64,000 bases of DNA from Halosolutus amylolyticus (lineage in GTDB: Archaea; Halobacteriota; Halobacteria; Halobacteriales; Natrialbaceae): NCBI RefSeq assembly GCF_023566055.1, contig NZ_JALIQP010000008.1, positions 62,001 through 126,000 on the forward strand, written 5' to 3'. The notes under the pieces were generated by a model. It was not told the origin of the DNA. It did no database searches and worked only from the letters and a program-made list of their open reading frames with translations. This document shows, in pieces, positions 43,445 to 51,638 of this stretch; within the stretch, counting starts at the first letter, position 1, and each line of letters opens with the position of its first letter. The position numbers and the translations under genes are program-made.

Positions 43445-44029
43445 TTAGTTCCCGCTGGTTTCGTTCTCCGACTCGGTTGCGTTTTCCTCGTCGGGAATCT
43501 CCTCGTCAGTTCCGTCGGAGACGTTATCGCTGCCGGTCGTTTCGTTGGTCGTTCCGGTCTCGTTACCCGTTTCGGATACGTTCAGAGCCCCCTCAGTCTC
43601 GGTGTCGTTTTCTGCGATCGTCAGGGTACCCGACGCTGTCTCGTTTTCGACGGTGACGGACCAGTTGAGTTCGTCGGCTTCGGACGTATCGAATCCGTAA
43701 TTCGCGTTCCACGACTGGTTCCCGTCGAGTGTGACGCTGTCCGCTTCGACAGGTTCGTTGTGGACGACGATTTCGTACTCGGTGACCGTCGGCCTGGAGC
43801 CGTCGTTCGCGAGGGTGACCTCGAGCGTGGCGTTCTCGCTCGCGTTGACCCGGTCGGGCGCGTCCACCTCGAACGCGGTCGGGCCCCACTCGGCGGCGCC
43901 GATACCGTTGTCCTCGAACGTACTCGCGTCCGAGAAGAACCCTGCCGTCGGCGCGATCGGAACGGCGGCGGCCGTCGCACCCAGGATCGCAATCGCCGCG
44001 ACGAGCCACACGACGCGCGATCGAGTCAT
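43445..44029 (-). CDS. small SipW-dependent-type secreted protein
   Basis: A 194-residue protein: hydrophobic N terminus (WLVAAIAILGATAAAV), then TAGFFSDASTFEDNGIGA, a SipW-type cleavage region. The ectodomain (about 55-140) is one CARDB/Ig-like beta domain (LEVTLANDGSRPTVTEYEIVVHN). It ends in a Thr/Asn/Glu/Ser-rich tail with several N-E-T and N-V-S sequons. The start overlaps the signal peptidase stop as ATGA, so substrate and peptidase are co-translated. The reading frame continues past the stop for 33 more codons (see 43343). Confidence 0.8.
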   Translation of the reverse strand: MTRSRVVWLVAAIAILGATAAAVPIAPTAGFFSDASTFEDNGIGAAEWGPTAFEVDAPDRVNASENATLEVTLANDGSRPTVTEYEIVVHNEPVEADSVTLDGNQSWNANYGFDTSEADELNWSVTVENETASGTLTIAENDTETEGALNVSETGNETGTTNETTGSDNVSDGTDEEIPDEENATESENETSGN

Positions 44030-44718
44030 CGGTCGCCCTCCGTCGTCGCGGCATCGTTCCGCGCGTTTCCGGGCTCAGGAGCGACGTCGCTCGGAGCGTC
44101 GTCGGCCGACTCCAGTGCGGGGGTCTCGATCGACTCACCCTCGATCGCGGGCTGGTCGTCGTCGCTGCCGTCCGGACCGAGGATCCCCTCCAGAACGCGA
44201 TCGACGGTCGGCGCATAGCCGAACTCCCGGAGCAGTTGCCAGCTTCCGGACGCGACGAGGAACAGTCCGGGCGCGATCACGAGCGCGAAGAGCCCGAGAC
44301 TCGATCGGGCGAACAGCAGGAGGTAGCCGAGGTACGGAACGTGGACGTGGAGCGTCCCCTGGGCGTACTCGGCCGGGACGTAGCCCTCGTCAGGGTCCTC
44401 GTTCGCGTCACCTTTCGTTCGGAAGTATCGCTCGCCGTTCTCCTCGCGGACCTCGACGACACGATGCGTGAGGGTCCCGCCGTCGGTACCGCTCCCGTCC
44501 TGGAACGTGACCACGTCGCCGGACTCGATCGCGTCGGGGTCGACCTCCTGCGTGATGATGACGTCGCCCGATTCGATCGTCGGCTGCATGCTGTCGGAGG
44601 TGACGATGTAGACGTCGTCGCCGCCGACGAGGCCCGGGAACGTAACGAGCCCGACGAACACGAACAGGGCCGCGAGAACGGTCCCCGCGGCGGCGTACCA
44701 GACGGTCGTCCGGTTCAT
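44026..44718 (-). CDS. signal peptidase I, SipW/archaeal type
   Basis: A 230-residue protein from ATG 44718. It has an N-terminal membrane anchor (about 7-30), the catalytic serine in VTSDSMQPTI near residue 42, THRVVEV with the histidine that replaces the bacterial lysine, and TKGDANEDPD with the conserved Asp. Another hydrophobic segment (about 130-165) and an acidic tail follow. Its position between a DUF7344 regulator and a SipW-type substrate, with ATGA overlaps on both sides, marks it as a dedicated peptidase rather than the general one. Confidence 0.86.
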   Translation of the reverse strand: MNRTTVWYAAAGTVLAALFVFVGLVTFPGLVGGDDVYIVTSDSMQPTIESGDVIITQEVDPDAIESGDVVTFQDGSGTDGGTLTHRVVEVREENGERYFRTKGDANEDPDEGYVPAEYAQGTLHVHVPYLGYLLLFARSSLGLFALVIAPGLFLVASGSWQLLREFGYAPTVDRVLEGILGPDGSDDDQPAIEGESIETPALESADDAPSDVAPEPGNARNDAATTEGDR

Positions 44719-45308
44719 GGCTCCACCTCCGCGACCGGCGGCTCGGAGTCGCCGCCGAGTCGCATCCGCCGATCGTACCTGACGTGAAACGCGGCGGAGA
44801 TCGTAAAGAGCAGCGTGACGAGCAACGCCCCGCCGAGCGGAGCGACGAACGAAAACGGCGGCAGTCCGATCCACAGCGTCCCCACGAACCCGAGACTGAG
44901 GATTCCAAGTCCGGCATAGTACTTGCTCCACGGGATGTCCTCGTGCGGAACGACGTCGAGGTAGACCTCCAGTTCGGCGGCCGCGTCGGTGAGCGCGATC
45001 GTCCCACGGTGCTCCTCGAAGGTAACGATCCCCCCGTCGTCCAGTTTTGGCAGGTGTGACTGCCGAAGCGCGGTGTACACGCGCATCCGCTGTTCGTAGG
45101 TCACCACCTCTGGCGCCACTTCGTTCTCCCAGGCGGCGACCTGCGTGACGAGGTCCCGGAGTTCGACCGCGCCGCCTCGTTGTTTGAGACAGTGAATGAC
45201 GTATCGCCGCCGGCGACAGCTCAACATCTCGAACGCGACCTCCTGTGACAGCGTGGACGCGTCGTCCGCGGAATCGCCGACGAGGTGTGAAACGCTCGCC
45301 GACTTCAT
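44715..45308 (-). CDS. DUF7344 winged-helix membrane protein, first gene of the SipW operon
   Basis: A 197-residue protein. The DUF7344 domain (about 20-125) includes LSCRRRRYVIHCLKQRGG, VTQVAAWENEVAPEVV and ALRQSHLPKLDDGGIVTF. Two hydrophobic segments (about 128-170) and a basic/acidic tail follow. Its stop overlaps the signal peptidase start as ATGA. The tight coupling suggests that it controls this operon or senses surface assembly, though no direct evidence exists. The region upstream is AT-rich with no clear operator. Confidence 0.82.
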   Translation of the reverse strand: MKSASVSHLVGDSADDASTLSQEVAFEMLSCRRRRYVIHCLKQRGGAVELRDLVTQVAAWENEVAPEVVTYEQRMRVYTALRQSHLPKLDDGGIVTFEEHRGTIALTDAAAELEVYLDVVPHEDIPWSKYYAGLGILSLGFVGTLWIGLPPFSFVAPLGGALLVTLLFTISAAFHVRYDRRMRLGGDSEPPVAEVEP

Positions 45309-45795
45309 GACCCTGACCGGCGGTCCGTTTCGGCTCGGGTCTTCGTGGCTGTCGCCACTCCCGAACCGGTATTGAACAGTTCAGTTGCTATTCCCCCAAT
45401 CGTAGGCATCGGTCCCCCCATCACATCGACGTTCCTGTCAGGTGTGGTTAGTTATGAGCAAGATAGATAGTCGTCGAAAGACACGTGATTCGGTTTAGTC
45501 GACAGTATCTGATTTCTGCGGCCGATTACTGTCTCGAAGGCCGGAGATACCATTCACAATAGATACGTCGCGGTGAAGTATCGGGAACCGGAACAATTCG
45601 CGGGAGTATTCAGCGTGTAACGCGTTTCGGGAGACAGTCATCGATCAATCGAAGACCGTCGCTTCTCGTTCGAAGCGCCGCCTGTGCCGCCACGGCGTGG
45701 ACGTCCGAACCGGTACTCGTATCCGTTCCCAGATCCTGCCAGTGGTGCTCACTTCATATGTTCTCGTTAGCCGTGTCACCGAACCACGTGGCACG
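45309..45795. other. intergenic region, 487 bp, promoter of the SipW operon
   Basis: The gap is AT-rich compared with genes (bases 45440-45560) and must hold the promoter of the minus-strand operon. No gene, RNA or repeat was recognised. Confidence 0.45.
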
Positions 45796-46004
45796 ATGAC
45801 CGAGACCGAACCCGAGACGAACAAGACGGCACACCTCAGGTCGGTGTATCTCTCCGTCACCGGCGGCGATACGGAGTCGGTGGTCGAATCGCAGGTGTCG
45901 GAGCGAACACGCGCGAACTCAGCGACGATCGGCCCGCGGAGGCCGTCGGGCCGGCCGAACACCGCGGGCTCGACGACGCGATCGACGATCCCGAACCCGG
46001 CTAG
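45796..46004 (+). pseudogene. small acidic-protein gene with apparent frameshift
   Basis: From ATG 45796 a frame encodes TETEPETNKTAHLRSVYLS and continues acidic to about base 45905. There the plausible coding passes to the next frame, which reads ELSDDRPAEAVG and ends DDAIDDPEPG at TAG 46002-46004. In the unshifted frame the residues become basic and Pro/Ser-rich, typical of wrong-frame reading. A one-base indel or sequencing error is likely. It ends one base before the convergent pyrD gene. No family recognised. Confidence 0.45.
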
Positions 46005-46005
46005 C

Positions 46006-47076
46006 CTACTCCAGATCCGCCCCGACCGCGTCCTCGATCGAGGCGAACCCGTCCCGCTCGAGCAACTCGACCAGTCCGCGATTGATCCGCTTCGCGGTCG
46101 AGGGACCGCCGTAGACGAACCCGGTGTACAGCTGGACGAGCGAGGCGCCGGCCCGGATCTTCGCGTAGGCGCTCGCGGCCGAGTCGACGCCGCCGACGCC
46201 GACGATCGGCAGGTCGCCGTCCGTGTACTCGGCGATCGATCGGACGACGGCGGTGGAGCGGTCTTCGATCGGCTTCCCGCTGAGGCCGCCCCACTCCTCG
46301 CGGTTCGGCGACTTGAGCTCCTCCCTGCTCGTCGACGTGTTCGTCGCGACGATGCTGTCGAGGTCGAACGCCTGGACGATGTCGACGAGGTCGAAGATCG
46401 ACTCCTCGGGCGAGTCGGGGCTGATCTTGACGAGGACCGGCACGTTCGCGTCGTTCTCGGCCTCGAGCGTCTCGAAGATCGACCGGAGGTGTGCGGGCGA
46501 TCCCTCGTCGAACTCTTCGGGCGTGTTCGGACAGGAGACGTTCACCACGACGTAGTCGGCGAACGGCGAGAGCCGATCGAAGACCCGGCGGTAGTCCTCG
46601 ATCGCCTCGGATTCGGAGGAGGAGTTCATCTTGCCGATATTGACGCCCACCGGCACGTCGGGCGTGCCGTCCCGCTCGAGGCGGTCTTTCACGCGCTCCA
46701 TGCCCTGGCCGTTGAAGCCCATCCGGTTGACCATCGCCTCGTCCTCCCGGAGGCGGAACAGTCGGGGCCGGTCGTTCCCCGGTTGCGGGTACGGCGTGAC
46801 GGTGCCGATCTCGACGAAGCCGAACCCGAGCGCCGCGAGGGCGTGGGTCACCTCGGCGTTCTTGTCGAAGCCCGCCGCCACGCCGACGGGGTTCGGGAAC
46901 GTTTCGTCGAACAGGTCGACCTCGAGTGCCGGATGCTCGTACCGGTAGGCGTACGACAGCGCGGTCCGCGTCGGCCACGTCGACTGGACGCCCCGGAGCG
47001 TCCGCTTGCCGAGCTCGTGGGCGGTCTCGGCGGGGAGTGTGAACGCGAGGGGGCGCACCCGCGAGTACAGCGTCAT
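46006..47076 (-). CDS. pyrD: dihydroorotate dehydrogenase, class 2-like
   Basis: A 356-residue FMN enzyme. It opens with the hydrophobic-aromatic N terminus (LYSRVRPLAFTLPAETAHEL) of quinone-dependent class 2 enzymes, followed by PVGVAAGFDKNAEV, GFNGQGME, NVSCPNTPE with the catalytic serine region, and the phosphate-binding GVGGVDSAASAY. It oxidises dihydroorotate to orotate in pyrimidine synthesis, passing electrons to the quinone pool at the membrane. Single gene, convergent with the small frameshifted ORF. Confidence 0.93.
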   Translation of the reverse strand: MTLYSRVRPLAFTLPAETAHELGKRTLRGVQSTWPTRTALSYAYRYEHPALEVDLFDETFPNPVGVAAGFDKNAEVTHALAALGFGFVEIGTVTPYPQPGNDRPRLFRLREDEAMVNRMGFNGQGMERVKDRLERDGTPDVPVGVNIGKMNSSSESEAIEDYRRVFDRLSPFADYVVVNVSCPNTPEEFDEGSPAHLRSIFETLEAENDANVPVLVKISPDSPEESIFDLVDIVQAFDLDSIVATNTSTSREELKSPNREEWGGLSGKPIEDRSTAVVRSIAEYTDGDLPIVGVGGVDSAASAYAKIRAGASLVQLYTGFVYGGPSTAKRINRGLVELLERDGFASIEDAVGADLE

Positions 47077-47146
47077 CGGGAGTACCTCGGAACGGCGGTC
47101 AGGTAAACCCCTCGAAACGACGCGTCAGGACGCGTCCGAACACTTC

Positions 47147-48334
47147 TCAGGCCGCTTCGAGCAGCGCCATGATCGCCCCGCCGCCGCCGACGCTCATGCC
47201 CACCAGTCCGCGATCGACGTCCGGGTCGTCCCGCAGCTGGTAGGCCAGACTGGTCGCGAGCATTCCGCCCGAGGCACCGATCGGATGGCCGAACGCGACC
47301 GCACCGCCGCAGGGATTCATCGCCTCGCGGGGGATGTCGAGCCGGTCCATGACGTACACCGACTGGGCCGCGAAGGCCTCGTTAATCCAGTAGCTGTCGA
47401 CGTCTCCGGCTTCCAGCCCGTTTCGATCGAGCAGTCCCTCGACGACGTCGCCGACGGCCTCGTTGAACTCGTCGGGGTCGCGGTAGACGAGGTCGTAATC
47501 GACGAGTCGCGCCATCGGTTCGAGTCCCCGATCGGCCGCGGCGTCCGCGTCGGCGAGCAAGACGGTCCCCGCGCCGTCGCTGAGCTTCGAGGCGTTTCCG
47601 GGCGTGATGGTACCGTCTTCGCGGAACGCCGTCGGGAGTTCCGCGAGGTCCGCGAGCGTCGAGTCCCGGCGCTGGCCCTGGTCCTCGGTGACGGTCCCAC
47701 CGCCGGTCTCGACCGGAACGATCTCGTCGTCGAACGCGCCGCCGTCGATCGCTTCGGCCGCCAGGCGGTGGCTCTCGAGGGCGTACTCGTCCTGGGCCTC
47801 GCGAGAGATCCCCTTTCGATCGACCAGGCGCTCGGTGATCTCGCCCATGTGGACGTCGAGATTGACATCCCATAGCGAATCGAGGATCATCGAGTCCTTG
47901 ATCTCGACGTCGCCGTGGCGACGCCCCTTCCGGTAGTCAGGCAGGATCCACGGCGCGTTGGTCATCGACTCGAAGCCGCCCGCGATCGCGAGGTCGGCCC
48001 GTCCGGCGTCGATTCGATCGGCCGCGAGCGCGATCGCGCGCAGTCCCGATCCAGACGCCTCGTTGACCGTCGTGACCTGGGTCTCGTTCGGAAGCGACGA
48101 CTCGACGACGGCCTGTCGCCCCGGCACCTGCCCGATCCCAGCCTGGATGGCGTTCCCGAGGCCCACCCAGTCGACGGCCTCGCCCGCGACGGACACGCGA
48201 TCGAGCAGGCCGTCGATCGCGATCCGTCCCAGTTCGACGGCCTCGACGTCAGCGAGCGAGCCGAGGAGCGTCCCGTGTGGCGTTCGTGCGCCGTCGACGA
48301 GCACGACGTTCGTCTCGGGTTCGTGGTCCGGCAT
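47147..48334 (-). CDS. haloarchaeal-type acetyl-CoA acetyltransferase / beta-ketothiolase
   Basis: A 395-residue thiolase with NEAF, AFGHPIGASGG (His350) and the C-terminal VGGGGAIM. The nucleophile position, normally Cys in N-K-V-C-G-S-G, is Ser94 here (NEASGSGLRA), and the C-terminal catalytic Cys is replaced by Ser381. Ser-type beta-ketothiolases have been described for haloarchaeal PHBV synthesis, so the protein is probably active rather than degenerate. It would condense or cleave acyl-CoA. Likely a single-gene unit. Confidence 0.85.
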   Translation of the reverse strand: MPDHEPETNVVLVDGARTPHGTLLGSLADVEAVELGRIAIDGLLDRVSVAGEAVDWVGLGNAIQAGIGQVPGRQAVVESSLPNETQVTTVNEASGSGLRAIALAADRIDAGRADLAIAGGFESMTNAPWILPDYRKGRRHGDVEIKDSMILDSLWDVNLDVHMGEITERLVDRKGISREAQDEYALESHRLAAEAIDGGAFDDEIVPVETGGGTVTEDQGQRRDSTLADLAELPTAFREDGTITPGNASKLSDGAGTVLLADADAAADRGLEPMARLVDYDLVYRDPDEFNEAVGDVVEGLLDRNGLEAGDVDSYWINEAFAAQSVYVMDRLDIPREAMNPCGGAVAFGHPIGASGGMLATSLAYQLRDDPDVDRGLVGMSVGGGGAIMALLEAA

Positions 48335-48419
48335 ACCGTTAGCTGACGTGACAGGTGTGAAAGAACGTTACTGTCTCGGAACGGTGCGCTCGAATCCGTC
48401 GGCGATCGTCACCGGTCAC

Positions 48420-48761
48420 TTACGCGTCCGCGGCCCGTCGATCGATCGACGCCGCGTCCGGACCGAACTCCCGTTCGAGCAGATCGGGAACGTCCGCGAC
48501 GGTCACGTCCGAGTACCACTCGTCTCGCGGCTGGATCGCGATCGCTGTCCCGTCCGCGCTACAGAGGCCGAGACACGCCGTTTCCGTCACCGCGATCGGC
48601 GACCAGAAGGCGTTCCGATCGCGGAGCCACGATTCGACGGCCGCCACGACCGCGTCCGCGCCGGCGTCAGCACAGCAGGCGTACTCCGAGTCGCGATCGG
48701 TCGTACAGACGAGTACCTGCGCGCCGATCCGATCGCGTTGCTGGGCGGTACGACGGTTCAT
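48420..48761 (-). CDS. thioredoxin-like [2Fe-2S] ferredoxin domain protein
   Basis: A 113-residue protein from ATG 48761. The cysteine spacing C-x10-C near the start (CTTDRDSEYAC, followed by a further Cys) and C-x3-C (CLGLC) fits the thioredoxin-like ferredoxin fold. It overlaps the upstream cbtA by four bases (ATGA), so it belongs to the cobalt/cobalamin unit. A redox step in cobalamin metabolism is the inferred role. Confidence 0.78.
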   Translation of the reverse strand: MNRRTAQQRDRIGAQVLVCTTDRDSEYACCADAGADAVVAAVESWLRDRNAFWSPIAVTETACLGLCSADGTAIAIQPRDEWYSDVTVADVPDLLEREFGPDAASIDRRAADA

Positions 48762-49507
48762 GCCGCGATCGGCTCTTTCTTGGTCGATGCCGCGTCGTCG
48801 ACCATCCGCGCGCGATCGTGGAGCCACGCGAAACTGGCCGCCACGATCGCCCAGAGCGCGGCCTGACTGAGGACGGTCAGGCCCTGGAACGCCGTCACCA
48901 GGGCGGCCGGCAGCGGGGTCGTGGTGATCGTCGGCGTCACGAGCGGCAGGACGGCGACGGTCACGACGACTGGAACCACCCCGGCCACGACGCCCACGCG
49001 CCAGTCACCGGTTCGCGCAGTCGTCAGCCTGTACCCGAGGATCGATCCTGTCGCCACGATCGCGCCGAGGACCATCAGGCAGGCGTAGAGTACGATACGC
49101 GCGTCCGGCCCGAGCGCCTGTTCGGCTCCCGGCGTCGCCGGCGGGAGCACCAGCCAGGGAGTGACCGAGACCGTCAGGAACCCGGCCCCGGCGAGCACGA
49201 CGGCCTTGACGCGACCGCGTCCGGGCAGTGCCGGCTCGAGGAAGTAGAACGCGAGCGCGAACAGACCGCCGAGGAGGATCCCCCAGAGAACTCCGCTCCC
49301 GACGCTTACGACCGCCGTCGTCGTCTCGCTGACGGCGTGTGCGGACTCAGTTGCGTCGTGTGCGTGCTCGTGTCCGTGACCGGCCTCGTGGTCCAGTTCT
49401 TCCATGTACTCGACGAGCGGGTTCGCCACCGCGGCGAGGTAGCCGCCGTAGCAGACCCCGCCGATCGTTCCCGCGAGAACGCCCCGCTGGAGGTAATCGA
49501 CGAGCAT
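48758..49507 (-). CDS. cbtA: CbtA-family cobalt transporter subunit
   Basis: A 249-residue membrane protein with about five to six hydrophobic segments. An external loop after the first carries HEAGHGHEHAHD, a metal-binding histidine cluster expected of CbtA. The family is predicted to move cobalt together with CbtB and is often B12-regulated in bacteria. The start overlaps the cbtB stop as TGATG. Confidence 0.85.
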   Translation of the reverse strand: MLVDYLQRGVLAGTIGGVCYGGYLAAVANPLVEYMEELDHEAGHGHEHAHDATESAHAVSETTTAVVSVGSGVLWGILLGGLFALAFYFLEPALPGRGRVKAVVLAGAGFLTVSVTPWLVLPPATPGAEQALGPDARIVLYACLMVLGAIVATGSILGYRLTTARTGDWRVGVVAGVVPVVVTVAVLPLVTPTITTTPLPAALVTAFQGLTVLSQAALWAIVAASFAWLHDRARMVDDAASTKKEPIAA

Positions 49508-49695
49508 CAGTGGCAGGTGATCCCGGCCCCGTGCCGGAAGTTGTGCATCGCGTCGTGGGCGATCGGTTCCTGCAGGAACAGCAGCGTAAAGCCGATCGCG
49601 GCGGCGAAGAGGACGATTGCCGCCAACTGGATCGGCGTGAGGTCTGCACGTGCGGTGTCGATTCGGTCGTGAACGGTGTCGGTCGTCGCTGCCAT
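49507..49695 (-). CDS. cbtB: CbtB-family small membrane protein
   Basis: A 62-residue protein from ATG 49695: one transmembrane helix (about 22-43) followed by PIAHDAMHNFRHG and a final C-H, giving a histidine-rich exit typical of CbtB. It is the first gene of cbtB-cbtA-ferredoxin. The ATG is close to an AT-rich promoter with a dyad at 49714-49722. Confidence 0.85.
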   Translation of the reverse strand: MAATTDTVHDRIDTARADLTPIQLAAIVLFAAAIGFTLLFLQEPIAHDAMHNFRHGAGITCH

Positions 49696-49713
49696 AAACT
49701 CAACTTGCAATAC

Positions 49714-49722
49714 TGAAATTCA
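49714..49722. promoter_or_regulatory. dyad in the cbtB promoter
   Basis: TGAAATTCA is a perfect dyad around one central base, beside the palindrome TTGCAA (49705-49710), within 30 nt upstream of the cbtB ATG. The position fits an operator that would block a promoter reading leftward, but no regulator is identified. Confidence 0.4.
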
Positions 49723-49969
49723 ATTTGTAAAACTTCCGGTCCCGGCCGGAATCGCGAGCGTCGCCACTCATCTGCCGTCTGTCGACCGAGGAGAGGCGGC
49801 GTCCGTCGAAATCGGTCCCGGTCGACGCCGCCGAAGCAATCCGGAAGGTGTCGCCGGAATCGCGGCGCTGACCGGCGGATAACGAAATCGTTTTCCTGCG
49901 GGTACCGCTTGGTCCGATTAACGACTGGAGTCATGAGTATCCAACGACGGTCTCCACGAGGGGGCGCCA

Positions 49970-51004
49970 ATGGCGGTTGAACGCGTGCTCGTCCCGCTGT
50001 CGGACACGGTGACCGTCCGGCAAACGGTCGGCTACGCGGTCCGGGACGCTCTCGAGTCGGCCGATTCGCTCGAGTGTCACCTCGTCGTCGCCTTGCCCTA
50101 CGACGCCGACGTCCCGGAGAGCGACCGGCAACGTGAGGACGCCGAGCAGTTGCTCTCGCGGGCGCGAAACTGGGTCGAGGAGGACGCCGAAGACGCCGAC
50201 GTGACGATCGAAACGACGATAGTCGGCATCGACGAGTACCTCTTCGGACCCCGTGATTACGCCGAGATTTTCGAGGCGTACGCCGACGACCACGGGATCG
50301 ACCGCATCGTCCTCGATCCGGAGTACCAGCCCGGCGTTACCGCACAGATGCTCCAGCCCCTCGAACGCGAACTCGATCGTCTCGGATTGGCGTACGACGA
50401 GGCACCGGTCGAACGGCCGGCCCGTCACGGGCGACTCGTCGGAACCGGGAAGCGCTTCGACCGGCTGTTCGCCCTCTTCTGGATCTCTTATGGCTTCTAT
50501 CTCGTCCTCGGGGATCCGACCTACTGGTTCGATCTCGTCACCGGCGCGGCGGTCGCCGGCATCGTCGCCGTCTCGCTCGCGCAGGTGACCTTTTCGGTGC
50601 CGCTCGATCGGGTTCAGTCCCCGATCCGGACCGTCCGGTTCGTCGCCTACATCCCGTACCTGCTCTGGGAGATCGTCAAGGCCAACATCGCGGTCTCGAT
50701 CGTGATCCTCCGGCCGTCGATGCCGATCGAGCCGACGCTGACGCGGGTCAACGCTCGCGTCAGGAGCGGCCTGCCGCTGCTCGCGCTCGCGAACAGCATC
50801 ACGCTCACGCCGGGGACGCTGACGGTCCGGGCCAACGACCAGCAGTTGCTCGTCCACACGCTGATCCCGTCGGCCCGCGAGGATCTCTTCGACGGCGGCC
50901 TGGAACGGGCGATCCGGTTCGTCTTCTACGGTCGCGAGTCGTCCAGAATCCCCTCCCCGCGGGAACGCGACGACGCCGAGATCGTCGGAGGTGACGAGCT
51001 GTGA
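49970..51004 (+). CDS. mnhE: Mrp antiporter subunit E with N-terminal Usp-like domain
   Basis: A 344-residue protein. Residues about 1-150 form a universal-stress-protein-like domain (VERVLVPLSDTVTVRQTVGYAV); residues about 160-310 match MnhE/MrpE, with hydrophobic segments and the end block LANSITLTPGTLTV. The fusion is seen in haloarchaeal Mrp operons. MrpE is a membrane subunit of the multi-protein Na+(K+)/H+ antiporter. First gene of a nine-gene unit running to 58348; its stop overlaps mnhF as GTGA. Confidence 0.87.
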   Translation: MAVERVLVPLSDTVTVRQTVGYAVRDALESADSLECHLVVALPYDADVPESDRQREDAEQLLSRARNWVEEDAEDADVTIETTIVGIDEYLFGPRDYAEIFEAYADDHGIDRIVLDPEYQPGVTAQMLQPLERELDRLGLAYDEAPVERPARHGRLVGTGKRFDRLFALFWISYGFYLVLGDPTYWFDLVTGAAVAGIVAVSLAQVTFSVPLDRVQSPIRTVRFVAYIPYLLWEIVKANIAVSIVILRPSMPIEPTLTRVNARVRSGLPLLALANSITLTPGTLTVRANDQQLLVHTLIPSAREDLFDGGLERAIRFVFYGRESSRIPSPRERDDAEIVGGDEL

Positions 51005-51282
51005 CGCCCGTTCCGCTCTCCGAGGTCTTTCTCGCGACCGCGACGCTGTTCGTCGTGCTCGCGATCGCGATGTTCTACCGCGCCGTCGCGGGACCGACGA
51101 CGCAGGATCGCCTGCTCGCCGTGAACGTGCTCGGGACGAACACGGTCGTGATCCTCGCCCTGCTGGCGGCGGCGCTCGACCAGCCGTGGTTCTTGGACGT
51201 CGCGCTGATCTATGCCCTGCTGAACTTCCTGATGTCGATCGCCATCTCGAAGTTCACTGTCGAGCGGGGTGGTGTGCTGTGA
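51001..51282 (+). CDS. mnhF: Mrp antiporter subunit F
   Basis: A 93-residue protein with GTG start at 51001 overlapping the previous stop. Three hydrophobic segments; AVAGPTTQDRLLAVNVLGTN is the MrpF signature. Overlaps mnhG by GTGA. Confidence 0.9.
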   Translation: MTPVPLSEVFLATATLFVVLAIAMFYRAVAGPTTQDRLLAVNVLGTNTVVILALLAAALDQPWFLDVALIYALLNFLMSIAISKFTVERGGVL

Positions 51283-51638
51283 TCGAGACCGTCCGGTTCT
51301 GGTCGATCGTCGTCCTCCTCGGGTTCGGCGTGCTCTTCACGCTCGTCTCGACGGTGGGCGTCATCCGCCTCCCGGACATCTACGCGCGGGCCCACACCGC
51401 CTCCCAGACGGACACGCTCGGTGCGGGCTTTGCCCTCGCGGGCGTCGCGCTGGCGTTCGGCTGGCAGCAAGCGGCGGTCTACACCGTCCTCCTGCTGTTC
51501 TTCGTGTTTATCACGAACCCGACGGCGGCACACGCGATCGCCCGCTCCGCGGCGGAGTCGGGGGTCGAACCCCTGCTCGCCGACGACCCGGACGACGAGG
51601 CCGACGTGACCGTCGACGCCGGAGGTGAGTCGCGATGA
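51279..51638 (+). CDS. mnhG: Mrp antiporter subunit G
   Basis: A 119-residue protein with GTG start at 51279. Three hydrophobic segments and VIRLPDIYARAHTASQTDTLG, the MrpG signature, then an acidic tail. Its stop overlaps the next start as ATGA. Confidence 0.9.
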   Translation: MIETVRFWSIVVLLGFGVLFTLVSTVGVIRLPDIYARAHTASQTDTLGAGFALAGVALAFGWQQAAVYTVLLLFFVFITNPTAAHAIARSAAESGVEPLLADDPDDEADVTVDAGGESR

